Assembly (NCBI GenBank): GCA_029215795.1
Contig: JARDYH010000003.1
Span: 264,277,562 to 264,341,561 of the forward strand
DNA length: 64,000 nt
Origin: Anniella stebbinsi
Taxonomy: Eukaryota; Chordata; Lepidosauria; Squamata; Anniellidae
Direction of reading: 5' to 3'
Position 1 is the stretch's first letter. Each line of letters begins with the position of its first letter. Made by a program: the position numbers and the translations under genes. Under the pieces are notes generated by a model, which was not told the DNA's origin, ran no database searches, and saw only the letters and a list, made by a program, of their open reading frames with translations. This document shows, one piece after another, positions 10,259 to 20,169 of this stretch.

Positions 10259-11332
10259 GAGCTGGAACTTCCTGAGCTGGATGTCCCCAGTGACCCATGG
10301 GCTGACCAAGAAGGTCTTGGTCCCATGGGAGAGAGGGCTTCAGATCCTTCCCCTCAAAAGGTGGAAATCTCTGCTCCTGAGTCAGAGGGCGATGTTCAGC
10401 CACCACCCAACCCCCATGAATGGCAGCGCCTGAAGGTACAAGCTGAAACCATGACCAGGTAAAGAAGTACTGCTTTCTCCTCAGAAAAGGGCTCCTCCTC
10501 AGAAATAAAGGCCTCCTCATGATCAGGGCCCTCCTTGTAAGTAGGACTTCTGCTTTAGGGGCCATTGACAAGCTGTGGCTGAGTCCTGAATGGGGACTCT
10601 GAGAGAATGGCTTTTGCATTTGCACCCACATCCATCCTGGATTTGCCTGCTCAGTGAAATTGAATGGGGATGCTCTTGTGAGAGGCATGTTTCACAAGAT
10701 GTCCTTTGTGTGACACTTCCATTCTGGAAGTGGCAATGCAGAGCTTTCAGATAAGCAATCTGGATCAACCCATCAACCACCGAAGTCCATTTGTTCTCCT
10801 AAAAAGCAGCCACTGGAGAGGTTTGAAGACTCAATCTGAGGCTGAAATGCTGGGCTGAAAGCACTTTCCCCTGTAAATCTCTTGTTTCCTCCAGCTGGAT
10901 CCTGCTCAGGGAGATAAGACTTCAGTTGGACATTTGATTTATTGGATCCACTCCAGTTACACTTGAGAACTGTCCCAGGTCCTGAAGCATCTCACTCTGA
11001 TTAGGTGTCTGTCTCCTGTACCCTGTTGCTTCCTTCTGCACCTTGCTGTCTGCAAGCAATTCCTCTTTAAGTTACCTCCCCCAAAATTTCCAGAGACATT
11101 AGGAAATAAGCACACATGACCTGCCAAAGGGAGTATTGGCAAAAGCATGAACAGCATATAAAGGGGAATAGAGGAATTTGCTGGCCTTCCATCTTTGATA
11201 TTTATAACTGAAACCCTCTTAAAACATCAAAGTGGCTGTGAATCTCCAAACCCCTTGTTCAACCATGATTTATTGACAGAGTGAGTCCCAACAAAATCCT
11301 GTTGTAAAAATAACGTCTGCTATATTTCATCA
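10259..11332. other. No gene recognised
   Basis: Overlapping minus-strand frames at 10137-10688 (183 codons) and 10523-10780 compete in different phases. The larger one begins inside repeat DNA. No domain motif is visible, and the CTCCTCAGAAA... stretch at 10480-10530 is a local repeat. Confidence 0.4.
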
Positions 11333-11399
11333 CTTCAGTTTGAGCTTTCACTTTTCTCTGGTTTATTTACCTCCATTCTTAAAATGAAGACTTGAAGGT
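11333..11399. repeat. Left arm of a long-range inverted repeat
   Basis: This ~65-bp arm contains CTTTCACTTTTCTCTGG and TTACCTCCATTCTTAAAATG. It is the inverted counterpart of 12431-12497 with about 90% identity by eye. The pair encloses 1.03 kb and may be the ends of an undescribed DNA transposon. Confidence 0.7.
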
Positions 11400-11668
11400 G
11401 GCCAATGATTTGAGCCAGCACATGCTATCCTGGCAACTGCTGAATCAGCATTCAAGTGTTTTGAGATTTGGGGCAAGAGAAGCTTGCAGTTAAATAGGGA
11501 GGACAAAGGCAACATTGGAGTCTTGACGACCTTGTTGTCATGGTGGAGGAGCTGCCATATACACTGAATTCTTCCACGAAGGCATAACATAACTAGGGAT
11601 GCATGAGGAATTTGTTTCAGTTCATTTTTGACCAGGATTTACCCAGTTTGCAACTCCTAGAACTCAAA

Positions 11669-11945
11669 GAACATAAAAATATAAGAAGAGCCATGCTGGA
11701 TCAGACCAGGGGTCCATCTCATCCAGCACTCTGTTCCCACAGTGGCCAACCAGTTGTAGACCAGGGACCCACAAGCAGGACATGGTGCAACAGTACCCTC
11801 CCATCCATGTTCCCCACCAATTGGAGTACATAGGCTTATTGCCTCTGATACTGGAGCTAACTCAAAACCATCAGGACTGGGAGCTACTGATAGCCTTCAA
11901 CCCCCTTTTAAAGCCATCCAAATTGGTGGCCATCACTACATCTTA
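11669..11945 (-). mobile_element. CR1-like LINE 3' end
   Basis: Inverted copy of the GTTCTTATG-type CR1 terminus: GAACATAAAAATATAAGAAG, then AGCCATGCTGGATCAGACCA, GTGGCCAACCAG, and CCCCTTTTAAAGCCATCCAA. It lies inside the 11333-12497 inverted-repeat pair. 5'-truncated and non-coding. Confidence 0.85.
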
Positions 11946-12430
11946 TGCTGGCAAATTACATAGTTTAACTATGCGCTGTGTGAAAGTGGGCCTAAACACA
12001 ATCTCTGGTCGAATTTGGTACATTGCCAAGCAACAAGAAGAACAACAAGAAATAAAAATGCATGCCTTTGAAAAATTCACATTAAAATGCATATTTTTGA
12101 AAAATGCACACAAGTATGTTTTAATCATCGGGAGAAAAATGTGCACAATAGTAAAAACATACCCACCTATTTGCACAGAAAGAAAACAAAAAACAAAATT
12201 TTGCAACCCGGTAGAGATGTGACGTGGAATGAGCTTTGAGGTGGAATTCAGACACGCTTGAGTTTTATAGATTCACACGTCCGTAAACATAACACATGGC
12301 ATAGGTTTCTCCACATAGACACCTATATACATGGAACTGAATTGTAGTTTCTTCATGCAATTAGACCCTCCAAACATATGGGCATCTGCGCTGCATGACC
12401 ATGTGACTCCACCATGTAAATAATTGACCA

Positions 12431-12497
12431 CCTTGAAGTCTTCATTTTAAGAATGGAGGTAAATAAACTAGAGGAAAGTGAAAGCCTGAAGTTGGCC
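12431..12497. repeat. Right arm of a long-range inverted repeat
   Basis: Holds CTTGAAGTCTTCATTTTAAG and AATGGAGGTAAATAAACTAG. It pairs with 11333-11399 in inverted orientation over about 65 bp with a handful of mismatches. Confidence 0.7.
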
Positions 12498-12552
12498 AAC
12501 TGTTTACTTGCTTGACTTCCTGCCCATCCCATGGCTCAACTTCCTGTTTCCT

Positions 12553-12706
12553 ATTGACTTTTTCCAAGTCAAAAGCAATCTACTTCAGTTGGGAGGACTA
12601 GTTTGATGAAGCAGAGATTGTCTTCCCAGCTGGGAAGACAATCTCTGCTTCATCAAACTAGTCCTCCCAACTGAAGTAGATTGCTTTTGACTTGGAAAGA
12701 GTCAAT
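12553..12706. repeat. 154-bp loopless near-perfect palindrome
   Basis: Two 77-bp arms meet at CCCAGCTGGG (centre between 12629 and 12630). I find one mismatched pair: the left arm reads GACTTTTTCC where the right arm's complement reads GACTCTTTCC. Complementarity stops sharply at both outer edges. No open frame, and no related copy in the window. Confidence 0.95.
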
Positions 12707-13100
12707 GTATCACTTTCCTTAATATTTAGCAGTCACATTCTGACCCTCTATCCCTCATAATGATGGATAACTCATCCTTTATCCTGTCACTACTGACATT
12801 TGTTGCTCAGTGGCCCAGAGAAGTGAAAATAAGCACACAAAATGGCCCTTCTCTGCCATCACGCTGAGCCATATTTAGGAACGTCCTTATCCCCAAGAAC
12901 ATTATGCAGAAATTTCAGCATGGAGGGCCTAATAGTAAGTGTGCCTCTCTTGTTTAGTAAGCTGATTATCATGTGCTTGTTATGAATGGCTATGTACTTG
13001 CTTGGCCATTGAGTAGGGATGTCAAGCCATTTTGCACAAGAGCAGGTTTATGATATTGCTCAATATTTGGTGTTGAGCAGAATGAGATGTTAGAATGGAC
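12707..13100. other. No recognised feature
   Basis: Unique DNA between the palindrome and a LINE fragment. No frame or repeat assigned. Confidence 0.4.
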
Positions 13101-13104
13101 TACA

Positions 13105-13445
13105 CCACTTCAGAGTACATGTGGAAGAGGCCATTTTAAATGCTTCTCCATGTAACAAAACTCCCTGCAAGCAAAACTACTATGACAAAACACCCCCCAA
13201 GCCCCACAAACAAACCTAGCACCCAGCCTGACCTCCAGGGGCAGGGCGTTCCACAGAAAGGGGGCCACCACGCTGAAGGCTCTTCTCCTGGTGGATTCCA
13301 ATTGGGCCATAAGTGGATTCCAATTGGGCAGGAACATGCCCTCTGATGATCTAAATGACCGGTCAAGTTGGTAAGGGAGAAGGCGCTCTCTCAGATACCC
13401 TGTTCCCAAATTGTTTAGGGCTTTATACACTAGCACCAGTCACCA
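13105..13445 (-). mobile_element. L2-like LINE type C fragment
   Basis: The minus strand encodes LVYKALNNLGTGYLRERLLPY, then RRRAFSVVAPFLWNALP and LEVRLGA. This is the C-terminal end of an L2/CR1-group reverse transcriptase, diverged from types A and B. A duplicated TTCCAATTGGGC block at 13296-13330 interrupts it. Related fragments lie at 55020-55480 and 60165-61930. Confidence 0.75.
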
Positions 13446-13984
13446 GGTCTTAGGAGAGGCATTTCAACCTTTTATAATGAGCTGGGGGTGGGTGGGGGAA
13501 CCAGGTAACCACCAAAGGATTGGTGGTTGGAGGAAAGGGGTGGAGTCAGGAGTAGGGGCAGGGATCATCTGAGAAAACCCAGAGAGCCAGATTAGGATCT
13601 CAGGCACTCTAGATTTGGTCCACAGGCCTGACGTTGAACAACCCTGACACAGAAGGAAACATTCTAGTCCAGGAGTTAGGGAATATCTAGCTATTTGTGT
13701 ACCACATGTAGACCTCCAGGCCTCTAGATCCAGATTTTAAACCACACCCTTTGCTTCTCACTCAGGGATGGCTCTGTTTTGCTACATTCCAAAGGGCAAA
13801 TAAATCAGAATGCTCTCTGGGAGTCCTGGGAGACAATTCTTATCATGGATAGCCTGGGGTTATTCTCTACATCTCTACAGTCCAGGTGGACCTTGGTTCA
13901 CTGTCATTATAGCTTCTGCTTTGCATGTGTAGGAATTCTGGGAATGGGTTTCCTGTTACATATCACTGTGATAATCTCTAGTTT
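13446..13984. other. No recognised feature
   Basis: Sequence between a LINE fragment and the 5' end of the long LINE. No convincing frame. Confidence 0.4.
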
Positions 13985-13989
13985 ATCCT

Positions 13990-14310
13990 GCCATCAACCT
14001 GCAGGAGAGGGAGGCCTACTGCCAGGGGAGGAGAGGAGTGTGCCTGCCTGCCTCCTGGCCTCGCTGCTGCCACCACCACCACCACCCTCCTGAGGACTTC
14101 AGCCTGGCAGACTGCCACTCCCTGCAGAACCAGGCCCCCAGGCACTGAGCCAGCTGCTGTGGACAATTACATCTGTCCCCCTCCCTTCCTGGGAGGGATA
14201 TTTAAGCTGCTGGCTGAGGGGGCCTGAGAAAGCCATCAACCTACAGGAGAGGGAGGCCTGCTGCCAGGGGAGGAGAGGAGTGTGCCTGCTGCCTGCTGGC
14301 TTTTTGTTTT
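13990..14310 (+). promoter_or_regulatory. LINE 5' UTR with repeat units
   Basis: Two copies of an ~75-bp block, GGAGAGGGAGGCCT(A/G)CTGCC...GAGGAGTGTGCCTGC, lie 243 bp apart. ATATTTAAGCTGC (14198-14210) lies between them. Repeated 5' UTR monomers are common in LINE internal promoters; promoter function is inferred. Confidence 0.45.
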
Positions 14311-14376
14311 TGTCTTTGGATCCCCCCCCCTTTCCCCAGGCTTGAGCTATGTGCCTGGGGAAAGATACAGGGCCAG

Positions 14377-15168
14377 GTGGGGGGATATGAGGGGAGCACA
14401 ATCAGTGTAGTGACCGGTAGAGGGAGATATGACGTTGTGAGGAGGACTTGCCAGGTAAGGGGAACAAGGCCCAGACAGTTAATGGCTGTGCCTTGTTTGG
14501 GTCCCCCTCACACCCACAGGCTGGTTGGTTGCCTTATCAGCCAGCCCTCAGACCTCTGGGTGCTGCTTTTAAATGCCAGATCAGTGCATAATAAGATCTC
14601 CCTCATCTACGACTTAATTGTGGATGAGGCAGTCGATCTGGCATGTATAACCGAGACATGGGTGGGAGAGCAGGGAGGAGTTAGTCTCTCCCAGTTATGC
14701 CCACCGGGGTACTTGGTTCAGCATCAGGGTAGACTTGAGGGCCAGGGAGGGGGGGTTGCTGTGGTCTATAGGAATTCCTTCCCCCTCTGCAGGTTCCCTG
14801 TCCATATGACTACTGGTCTGGAGTGTTTGCACCTTGTGTTGGGCCAACGGGACAGATTAGGGATTCTGTTGGTGTACTGCCCACGCTGCTGCTCAACAGA
14901 CTCCCCAGGTGAGCTGACAGAGGTGGTCTCTGGTGTACTGCTGAGGTCCCCCAGACTCTTGGTTCTGGGGGATGTCAAAATTCATGCTGAGGGCACTTTA
15001 TCTGGGGCAGCTCAGGATTTCATGGTCTTCATGACAACCATGGGACTGTCCCAACATGCCATCGGCCCAACGCATGTAGCAGGGCACACTCTAGACCTGG
15101 TTTTTTCAACTGGACATGGAGATGGGGATCTGAAAGTGGGGGACTTTACATCAACCCCTGAGGTTTAG
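14377..15168 (+). pseudogene. L2-like endonuclease domain, broken
   Basis: 263 codons with apurinic/apyrimidinic endonuclease blocks in order: LNARSVHNK (residues 65-73), TETW (92-95), GGGVAVVYR (124-132), LGDVKIHAE (197-205) and PTHVAGHTLDLVF (231-243). In the family the fourth block is GDFN-H. Here FN reads VK, replacing the active-site Asn. The frame ends early because a 26-bp deletion relative to the minus-strand copy removes the LSWSDHH block, including the catalytic SDH, and shifts frame. The start is arbitrary; the true start may lie upstream. Doubly inactivated. Confidence 0.88.
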
Positions 15169-15214
15169 ACTTACAGAGGCTTTTCCCCTCTGCAAGGGTG
15201 GGGGACCCATTAAG

Positions 15215-15553
15215 ATGGTCCACCCCCGGAGGCTAATGGATCCAGATGGTTTCCAGAGGGCTCTGGGGAGTTTTCCGGCTGATAGGGCTGGCTCTCCTGT
15301 CGAAACCCTGGTTGATCTGTGGAATGCAGAAATGACCCAGGCAGTTGACACGATTGCTCCTGAGCGCCCTCTTCTGTGTAGAGCTCTAACAGCTCCGTGG
15401 TATACCCCGGAGCTGAGAGTGATGAAACAAAACAGGAGATGGCTTGAGGGTAGATGGAGACGAACTCCTGATGGATGTAATCAAACACTGGTAAGTGCTT
15501 ATGGTAAGCTGTATTCAGGGGCAGTGAGGGCAGCAAAAAAACAAGGTGCTTAA
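15215..15553 (+). pseudogene. L2-like linker between EN and RT
   Basis: 112 codons continuing the LINE polyprotein in a shifted frame. They cover the linker with MVHPRRLMDPDGFQRALG, TAPWYTPEL and SAYGKLYSGAVRAAKK. The same segment at 26505-27000 on the minus strand is fused to the endonuclease end, showing that the break here is secondary. After AAKKQ the ~280-bp deletion removes the following YFAATIQSS region. Confidence 0.85.
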
Positions 15554-16913
15554 ACAGGTTCGTGCAACCACTTCCATATTGGATCCTTGCCCCTCTTGGC
15601 TAATAAAAGCTAGCAGGGATGGAACAACTGGCTGGGCCAGGGAAGTGATTAATGCCTCTTTGCAAGAGGGAGTGGTCCCAGGCCTCCTGAAAGAGGCGGC
15701 AGTGAAACCACGCCTAAAGAAATCTTCCCTGGACCCTGAAAATCTTAATAACTACAGGCCAGTAGCAAATGTTCCATTCCTGGGCAAGATCCTGGAGCGG
15801 GTGTTTGTGAGCCAGCTCCAGGCACTCTTGGATGAGGCTGATTATCTGGATCCATTTCAGCCGGGTTTCAGGCCTGGTTTTGGTATGGAAACAGCCTTGG
15901 TCGCCCTGTATGATGACCTATGTCGGGAGAAAGACAGGGGGAGTGTGACTCTGTTGATTCTCCTTGATCTCTCAGCGGCTTTTGATACCATCGACCATGG
16001 TATCCTTCTGGGACGACTGGCTGAGTTGGGAGTGGGAGGCACTGCATTGCAGTGGTTCCGCTCCTACTTGGGGGGTTGGCTCCAGAAGGTGGTGCTTGGG
16101 GAACATTGCTCGGCCCCATGGATTCTCCAGTATGGGGTTCCTCAGGGGTCAGTTTTGTCCCCCATGCTGTTCAACATCTACATGAAACCATTGAGTGTGG
16201 TCATCCGGAGTTTTGGAGTGCGTTGTCATCAGTACGCTGATGACACACAGCTCTATTTCTCCTTTTCATCTTCATCAGGTGAGGCTGTGGATGTGCTGAA
16301 CCAGTGCCTGGCTGCGACAATGGACAGCATGAGGGCTAATAAACTGAGACTCAATCCAGACAAGACTGAGACGCTGTTAGTGGGTGGTTCCGCTGACCGG
16401 ATGGAGGGTGTTCAACCTGTTCTGGATGGGGTTGCACTCCCCCTAAAGGAGCGGGTTCGTAGCTTGGGGGTTCTCCTACAACCATCTCTGTCACTTGAGG
16501 TACAGGTGGCCTCAGTGGCATGGAGTGCCTTCTACCAACTTTGGTTGGTGGCCCAGCTATGCCCCTATCTGGACAGGGATAACCTGGCTTCAGTTGTCCA
16601 TGCTCTGGTAACCTCCAAGTTACATTACTGCAATGCACTCTATGTGGGGCTGCCTTTGAAGGTGGTGGTTCGGAAGCTGCAGCTTGTGCAAAATGCAGTG
16701 GCCAGATTGATAACCGGAACCAGTAGGTTCAAGCATATAAGACCTAGTCTGGCCCGCTTGCATTGGCTGCCTGTATGTTTCCGAGCCCGATTCAAGGTGC
16801 TGGTTTTAACCTATAAAGCCTTACACGGCTTGGGACCACAATACCTGATGGAACACCTTTCCCGACATGAACCTACCCGAACACTATGTTCAACATCTAA
16901 GGCCCTCCTCTGA
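15546..16913 (+). pseudogene. L2-like reverse transcriptase, type A
   Basis: 455-codon open frame. Reverse transcriptase blocks: RPVANVPFLGKILE (residues 71-84), FQPGFRPG (104-111), DLSAAFDTID (141-150, with a catalytic Asp), YGVPQGSVLSPML (196-208) and the catalytic YADDTQLY (230-237). The thumb and C-terminal region follow with LVQNAVARLITGTSR and LHWLPV. YADD with TQLY is typical of L2 rather than CR1 (FADDTK). The first codons come after the internal deletion, so the N-terminal linker is lost. A stop after KALL (16912) truncates the last ~60 codons; homology continues to about 17085 in other frames. The palm is intact but the element as a whole is not. Confidence 0.92.
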
Positions 16914-17107
16914 GTGCCTACTCTGAGGAAAGCTCGGAGGTCGGCAACAAGAGAGAGGGCCTTCTCTGTGGTGGCCCCCCAATTGTGGAACAATCTCCCC
17001 GATAAGGCCCGCCTGGCGCCAACATTGTTATCTTTTTGGCGCCAGGTCAAGACTTCCCTCTTCTCTCAGGCATTTGGCAATATCTGAGGAGCCTGGGTTT
17101 TTTTTTT

Positions 17108-17127
17108 TTGTTGTTGTTGTTGTTGTT
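17108..17127. repeat. (TTG)n tract in LINE 3' UTR
   Basis: Six TTG units after a T run. Comparable tracts occur in the 3' UTR of the copy at 63930-63955. Confidence 0.7.
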
Positions 17128-17344
17128 TTGTAGCTTTTTGAAGTGTTGTAATGGTTTTAAATGTACAGATTGTGTGTATGTTGTATGTTTTTGCTGTTTT
17201 AATTTTTGTATATTGTTTTTAATTGTTTTTAATCCTATGTAAACTGCCCAGAGAGCTTCAGCTATGGGGCGGTATACAAATATAATAATAAATAACATAG
17301 TTTGCTGTCTGTAATAGCTTGGCATGTTTTTTTTCACTGATAAG

Positions 17345-17769
17345 GTACACATATGTGCCAAATTTGAGATTGATCCCTGCAACCCTCAATTTTATATGAA
17401 TTTATTAAAGATTGTTTCAGTTCTGATAGATCAGAATGACAGCTTGCCACGTGCGTTCATTCAGACCTGTCAGAACGGAAACAATCTTTAAAAAATTCAT
17501 ATAAAATCGAGGGTTGGAGGGATCAATCTCAAATTTCATACACTTACTTAGGCTTACTCCATAAGCACTATGACCAAGTTTCAAGACTCTAACTTTTCAA
17601 ATACAGAAGTTATAGGTATATTTATATGGCAGTCCGACAAAATGATATAATCGCCCCAAAAATTTATTGTCATAGGTTTTTCTATCGTATCGTCATCGTT
17701 AAACACATGCACAATAACGACCTTATCATATCGTTATTGTACATTTTAACGATACGATACACATCTGTA
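17345..17769. mobile_element. hAT-like non-autonomous element, 425 bp
   Basis: Flanked by a perfect 8-bp direct repeat, CTGATAAG, at 17337-17344 and 17770-17777. Left end GTACACATATGTGCC; right end inverted reads TACAGATGTGTATCG. Inside, 17352-17543 is a hairpin with ~70-bp arms: AAATTTGAGATTGATCCC pairs with GGGATCAATCTCAAATTT. The right part holds several CGTATCGT / CGATACGATA motifs near the terminus. The 8-bp duplication supports hAT; the termini are only weakly inverted. Confidence 0.8.
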
Positions 17770-17779
17770 CTGATAAGTA

Positions 17780-18610
17780 CATAATGTTTTGACATTTTGG
17801 GTGAGAATAGGGATACAGATGTTTTTCCAGTACCATACTGGGAAGTCAATGACACCCTTCTATTGGAGGAGACATAGCAAGATGCATGGCTTTGCCTCTT
17901 GAGCCAAGAAAAGGGACAATCCTAAAGAGGAAACAAACCAGAATTCCTTCTGGGAATTCCTGGACCTCACAGTAAGAATTTCCTCTTCTACTCATAATTT
18001 CAAGAGGGTGTCTACAGCACCCATATTTATGATGTAGGAAAAAGCATTTTCATGGGCTAACACCAAGATAGCATGTTTAACCATAGAATGACTTCATTAG
18101 CAATGGATGCCTCTAGCCTTCCTTTCCTTACCTGAGGGATATTTTTATTTGTTTATTTATTTGCAAGTGGTGGTTGCCTTAAGATATTTGTCATGCAAAG
18201 CAATCGTGGCTCGGAAGAAAGAGGAGAGACTTTTTGGCATCTGGGATGTTACTTGTCCATTACGCATGGCAAGGGATGTAACGGAAGGCGACAGATGCCT
18301 GAGAGGGAAAGAACATGCTGTAGGAAGAGGAAGCAAACTGGCTGTGGTAGAATAGACGAGTTCGCTCAAAGAACTGCTTACCAATACTGGAGCCCAAAAG
18401 ACCTTCAGGGTGTCTTCTGAACTGGACAGACAACTATACTGACTCCAAATGCCAACAGTTCCTTGTCATAGAAAAAAACATGTACACATGCCAGGTGGTT
18501 GTGCAATAAGATGGCTGGGATTGAATGACATCTGGACCAGCTTGAGATGTGTGCCCAGTTTCTCAGGCCCTCCTCATCCTGCAACAGAAGTGTGCTTGCT
18601 AGGGACGTGA
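17780..18610. other. No recognised feature
   Basis: Unique sequence with a short (TTTA) stretch near 18150. The overlapping frames at 18107-18420 lack motifs. Confidence 0.4.
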
Positions 18611-18614
18611 GAGG

Positions 18615-18855
18615 TAGGGTGACTGTATGGAAAGGAGGACAGGGTTCCTGTATCTTTAACAGTTGTAAAGAAAAGGGAATTTAAGCAGGTGTCATTTGTA
18701 TGCATGCAGCACCTGGTGAAGTTCCCTCTTCATCACAACAGTTAAAGTTGCCTAGTGTGACCAGATGCAAAAGAGGGCAGGGCTTCTGCAGCGTCAACTC
18801 TTGTAGTGACGAGGGAACTACATCAGGTGCTGCATGCATACAAATGGTCACCCTA
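18615..18855 (-). mobile_element. Fold-back element, internally deleted
   Basis: Runs from TAGGGTGACTGTATGG to ATGGTCACCCTA with a degenerate 8-bp duplication (GTGAGAGG against ATGAGAAG, six matches). The second arm is shorter than in the intact 319-bp copies because the outer part after CATACAAATG is deleted. Central loop CTAGTGTGACCAGATGC is retained. Confidence 0.8.
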
Positions 18856-18859
18856 ATGA

Positions 18860-19255
18860 GAAGGAACAGCCCCTAAACCAGGGTTAGCTAACTTGCATCC
18901 CTGAAGCCATATGTGATACTCGGCCTAATTTCAAAATCGCTTCTCTGGCAGCCTGCTGGGTCAGAAGCAAGAAGGAGGGAGAGGAAGGGGGCAGAAAGAG
19001 AAAGAGAAAAATTGTGACCCACCTTCTTTAACTTTGGTCGCGTCCCCTGATGGCTTTGGCTCCACACACTCGTGCTATGTGGCCTCTGACAGATTATTAC
19101 CTGTAAGGAAATGTGGCCCTTGACAGAAACTCTTTCCCGTGCAAAAATGTTGCACATCCCTGACCTGAATTATGGAGTATCTTCCCAAGAGATCTTTGAC
19201 TGGCCCTCAGTTTCCCCACCTTTAAATAGGCTATTAAAACTGTGTAGTTCTCACA
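18860..19255. other. No recognised feature
   Basis: Short unique segment between MITEs. The 89-codon minus frame at 18888-19157 has no motif. Confidence 0.35.
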
Positions 19256-19256
19256 G

Positions 19257-19445
19257 ACCCTATTCAGATGACAAACTAAGCCACTGTGGTTAAGAATCTT
19301 GTGCTAAACATTATGGCTTAGCATGTTGTGTGAACCATTCCTAACCATGGTGGCTACATAAACATAGTTTAAACACATTCTCTAACCATTTGCTGAAAAA
19401 GGTTAGTGGCCTATCCATGGCTTAGTGTGTTGTCTGAACAGGCCC
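19257..19445. mobile_element. hAT-like MITE (CTAAGCCA family)
   Basis: Left end ACCCTATTCAGATGACAAAC and right end inverted GGGCCTGTTCAGACAACACA are matching termini. Both continue into CTAAGCCA, and internal AACCATGG-like motifs recur in both orientations. 189 bp, non-coding. The superfamily is inferred from similarity to the TTCGGACAACACAA termini at 36531. Confidence 0.7.
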
Positions 19446-19472
19446 AATGACATTTTTAGTCAGAGCTTCTGA

Positions 19473-19492
19473 TCTTTTTTTTTTTTTTTTTT
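19473..19492. repeat. Poly-T tract
   Basis: About 20 consecutive T. Confidence 0.9.
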
Positions 19493-19684
19493 TAAGTCTT
19501 GCCATTGATTATTTGGACAAGACTTGGACACTGATATGTCTACTGTATACTGATTAATCAGCATGTTGATTGTTTGTTTTTCTTTTACCTTGGAAAATGG
19601 TCTGTTGACTGTTAATAAAGATTGAATTGATTTGGTTTTCACTGCTATTTTGGTTGATTTGACTTTATTGTGAATAGCTGGAGC

Positions 19685-19870
19685 CTAAGAAGAGCTGTGG
19701 CAGACCAGACAAAAGGTTCATCTTGTCCAGCATCCAGTTTCTTACAGTGGCCAATCAGAGGCCTGGAAGTAGGACATGAGGACAATAGGACCCTCCTCTT
19801 CCTCAGCTTCCTGCCTCTGATGCTGTAGGTAACATATTGCTATCATGGCTAGGAGCCATTGTCATACTAT
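19685..19870 (-). mobile_element. CR1-like LINE 3' end, diverged
   Basis: Inverted GTTCTTATG-type terminus: AAGAAGAGCTGTGGCAGACC, GTCCAGCATCC, CAGTGGCCAATCAGAGGCC, CTGCCTCTGATGCTG. More diverged than the copies at 11669 and 41519. Confidence 0.7.
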
Positions 19871-20169
19871 TTTACATTTTTGTAACGAGTGGTGCTTTTA
19901 TTGATAAGCCACCTCAAGCTTGATATTATCATAGAAGTGCCAATCATAAATATTAATATCCAAATAAAAATAAAATCAAAAATAGAATAAAATTGCTTTC
20001 CAGAGCTGAAACAAATAGACCAAATATTTCACTTTTGCATTTCAAATGTTGAAGGTGAAATTCAAATGTATATTCATGTGAGGTTGGAGTTCAAAATCCA
20101 AGAGGTTCAGACTGGGTGGTTTCTTTTGATGGTTTTTGTTTGCGCAGGCATGAAATATGAAATGTCACG

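Larger units (their letters stand above)
13985..17290 (+). mobile_element. Near full-length L2-like LINE, type A
   Basis: About 3.3 kb. The 5' UTR carries a partial direct repeat: CCATCAACCTGCAGGAGAGG at 13990 and its near copy at 14233. Then follow an apurinic-type endonuclease, a reverse transcriptase, and a 3' UTR with GTAAACTGCCCAGAGAGCTT ending in (AATA)n at 17290. Endonuclease and RT order and motifs place it in the L2 group. Comparison with the minus-strand copy at 24585-27147 shows two internal deletions here: 26 bp after 15161, and about 280 bp at 15541-15545. It is inactive. Confidence 0.92.

Noticed and set aside
10137..10688. 183-codon minus frame as a gene
   Set aside because: Starts within SINE and LINE-tail DNA, overlaps a competing frame and shows no recognisable domain.
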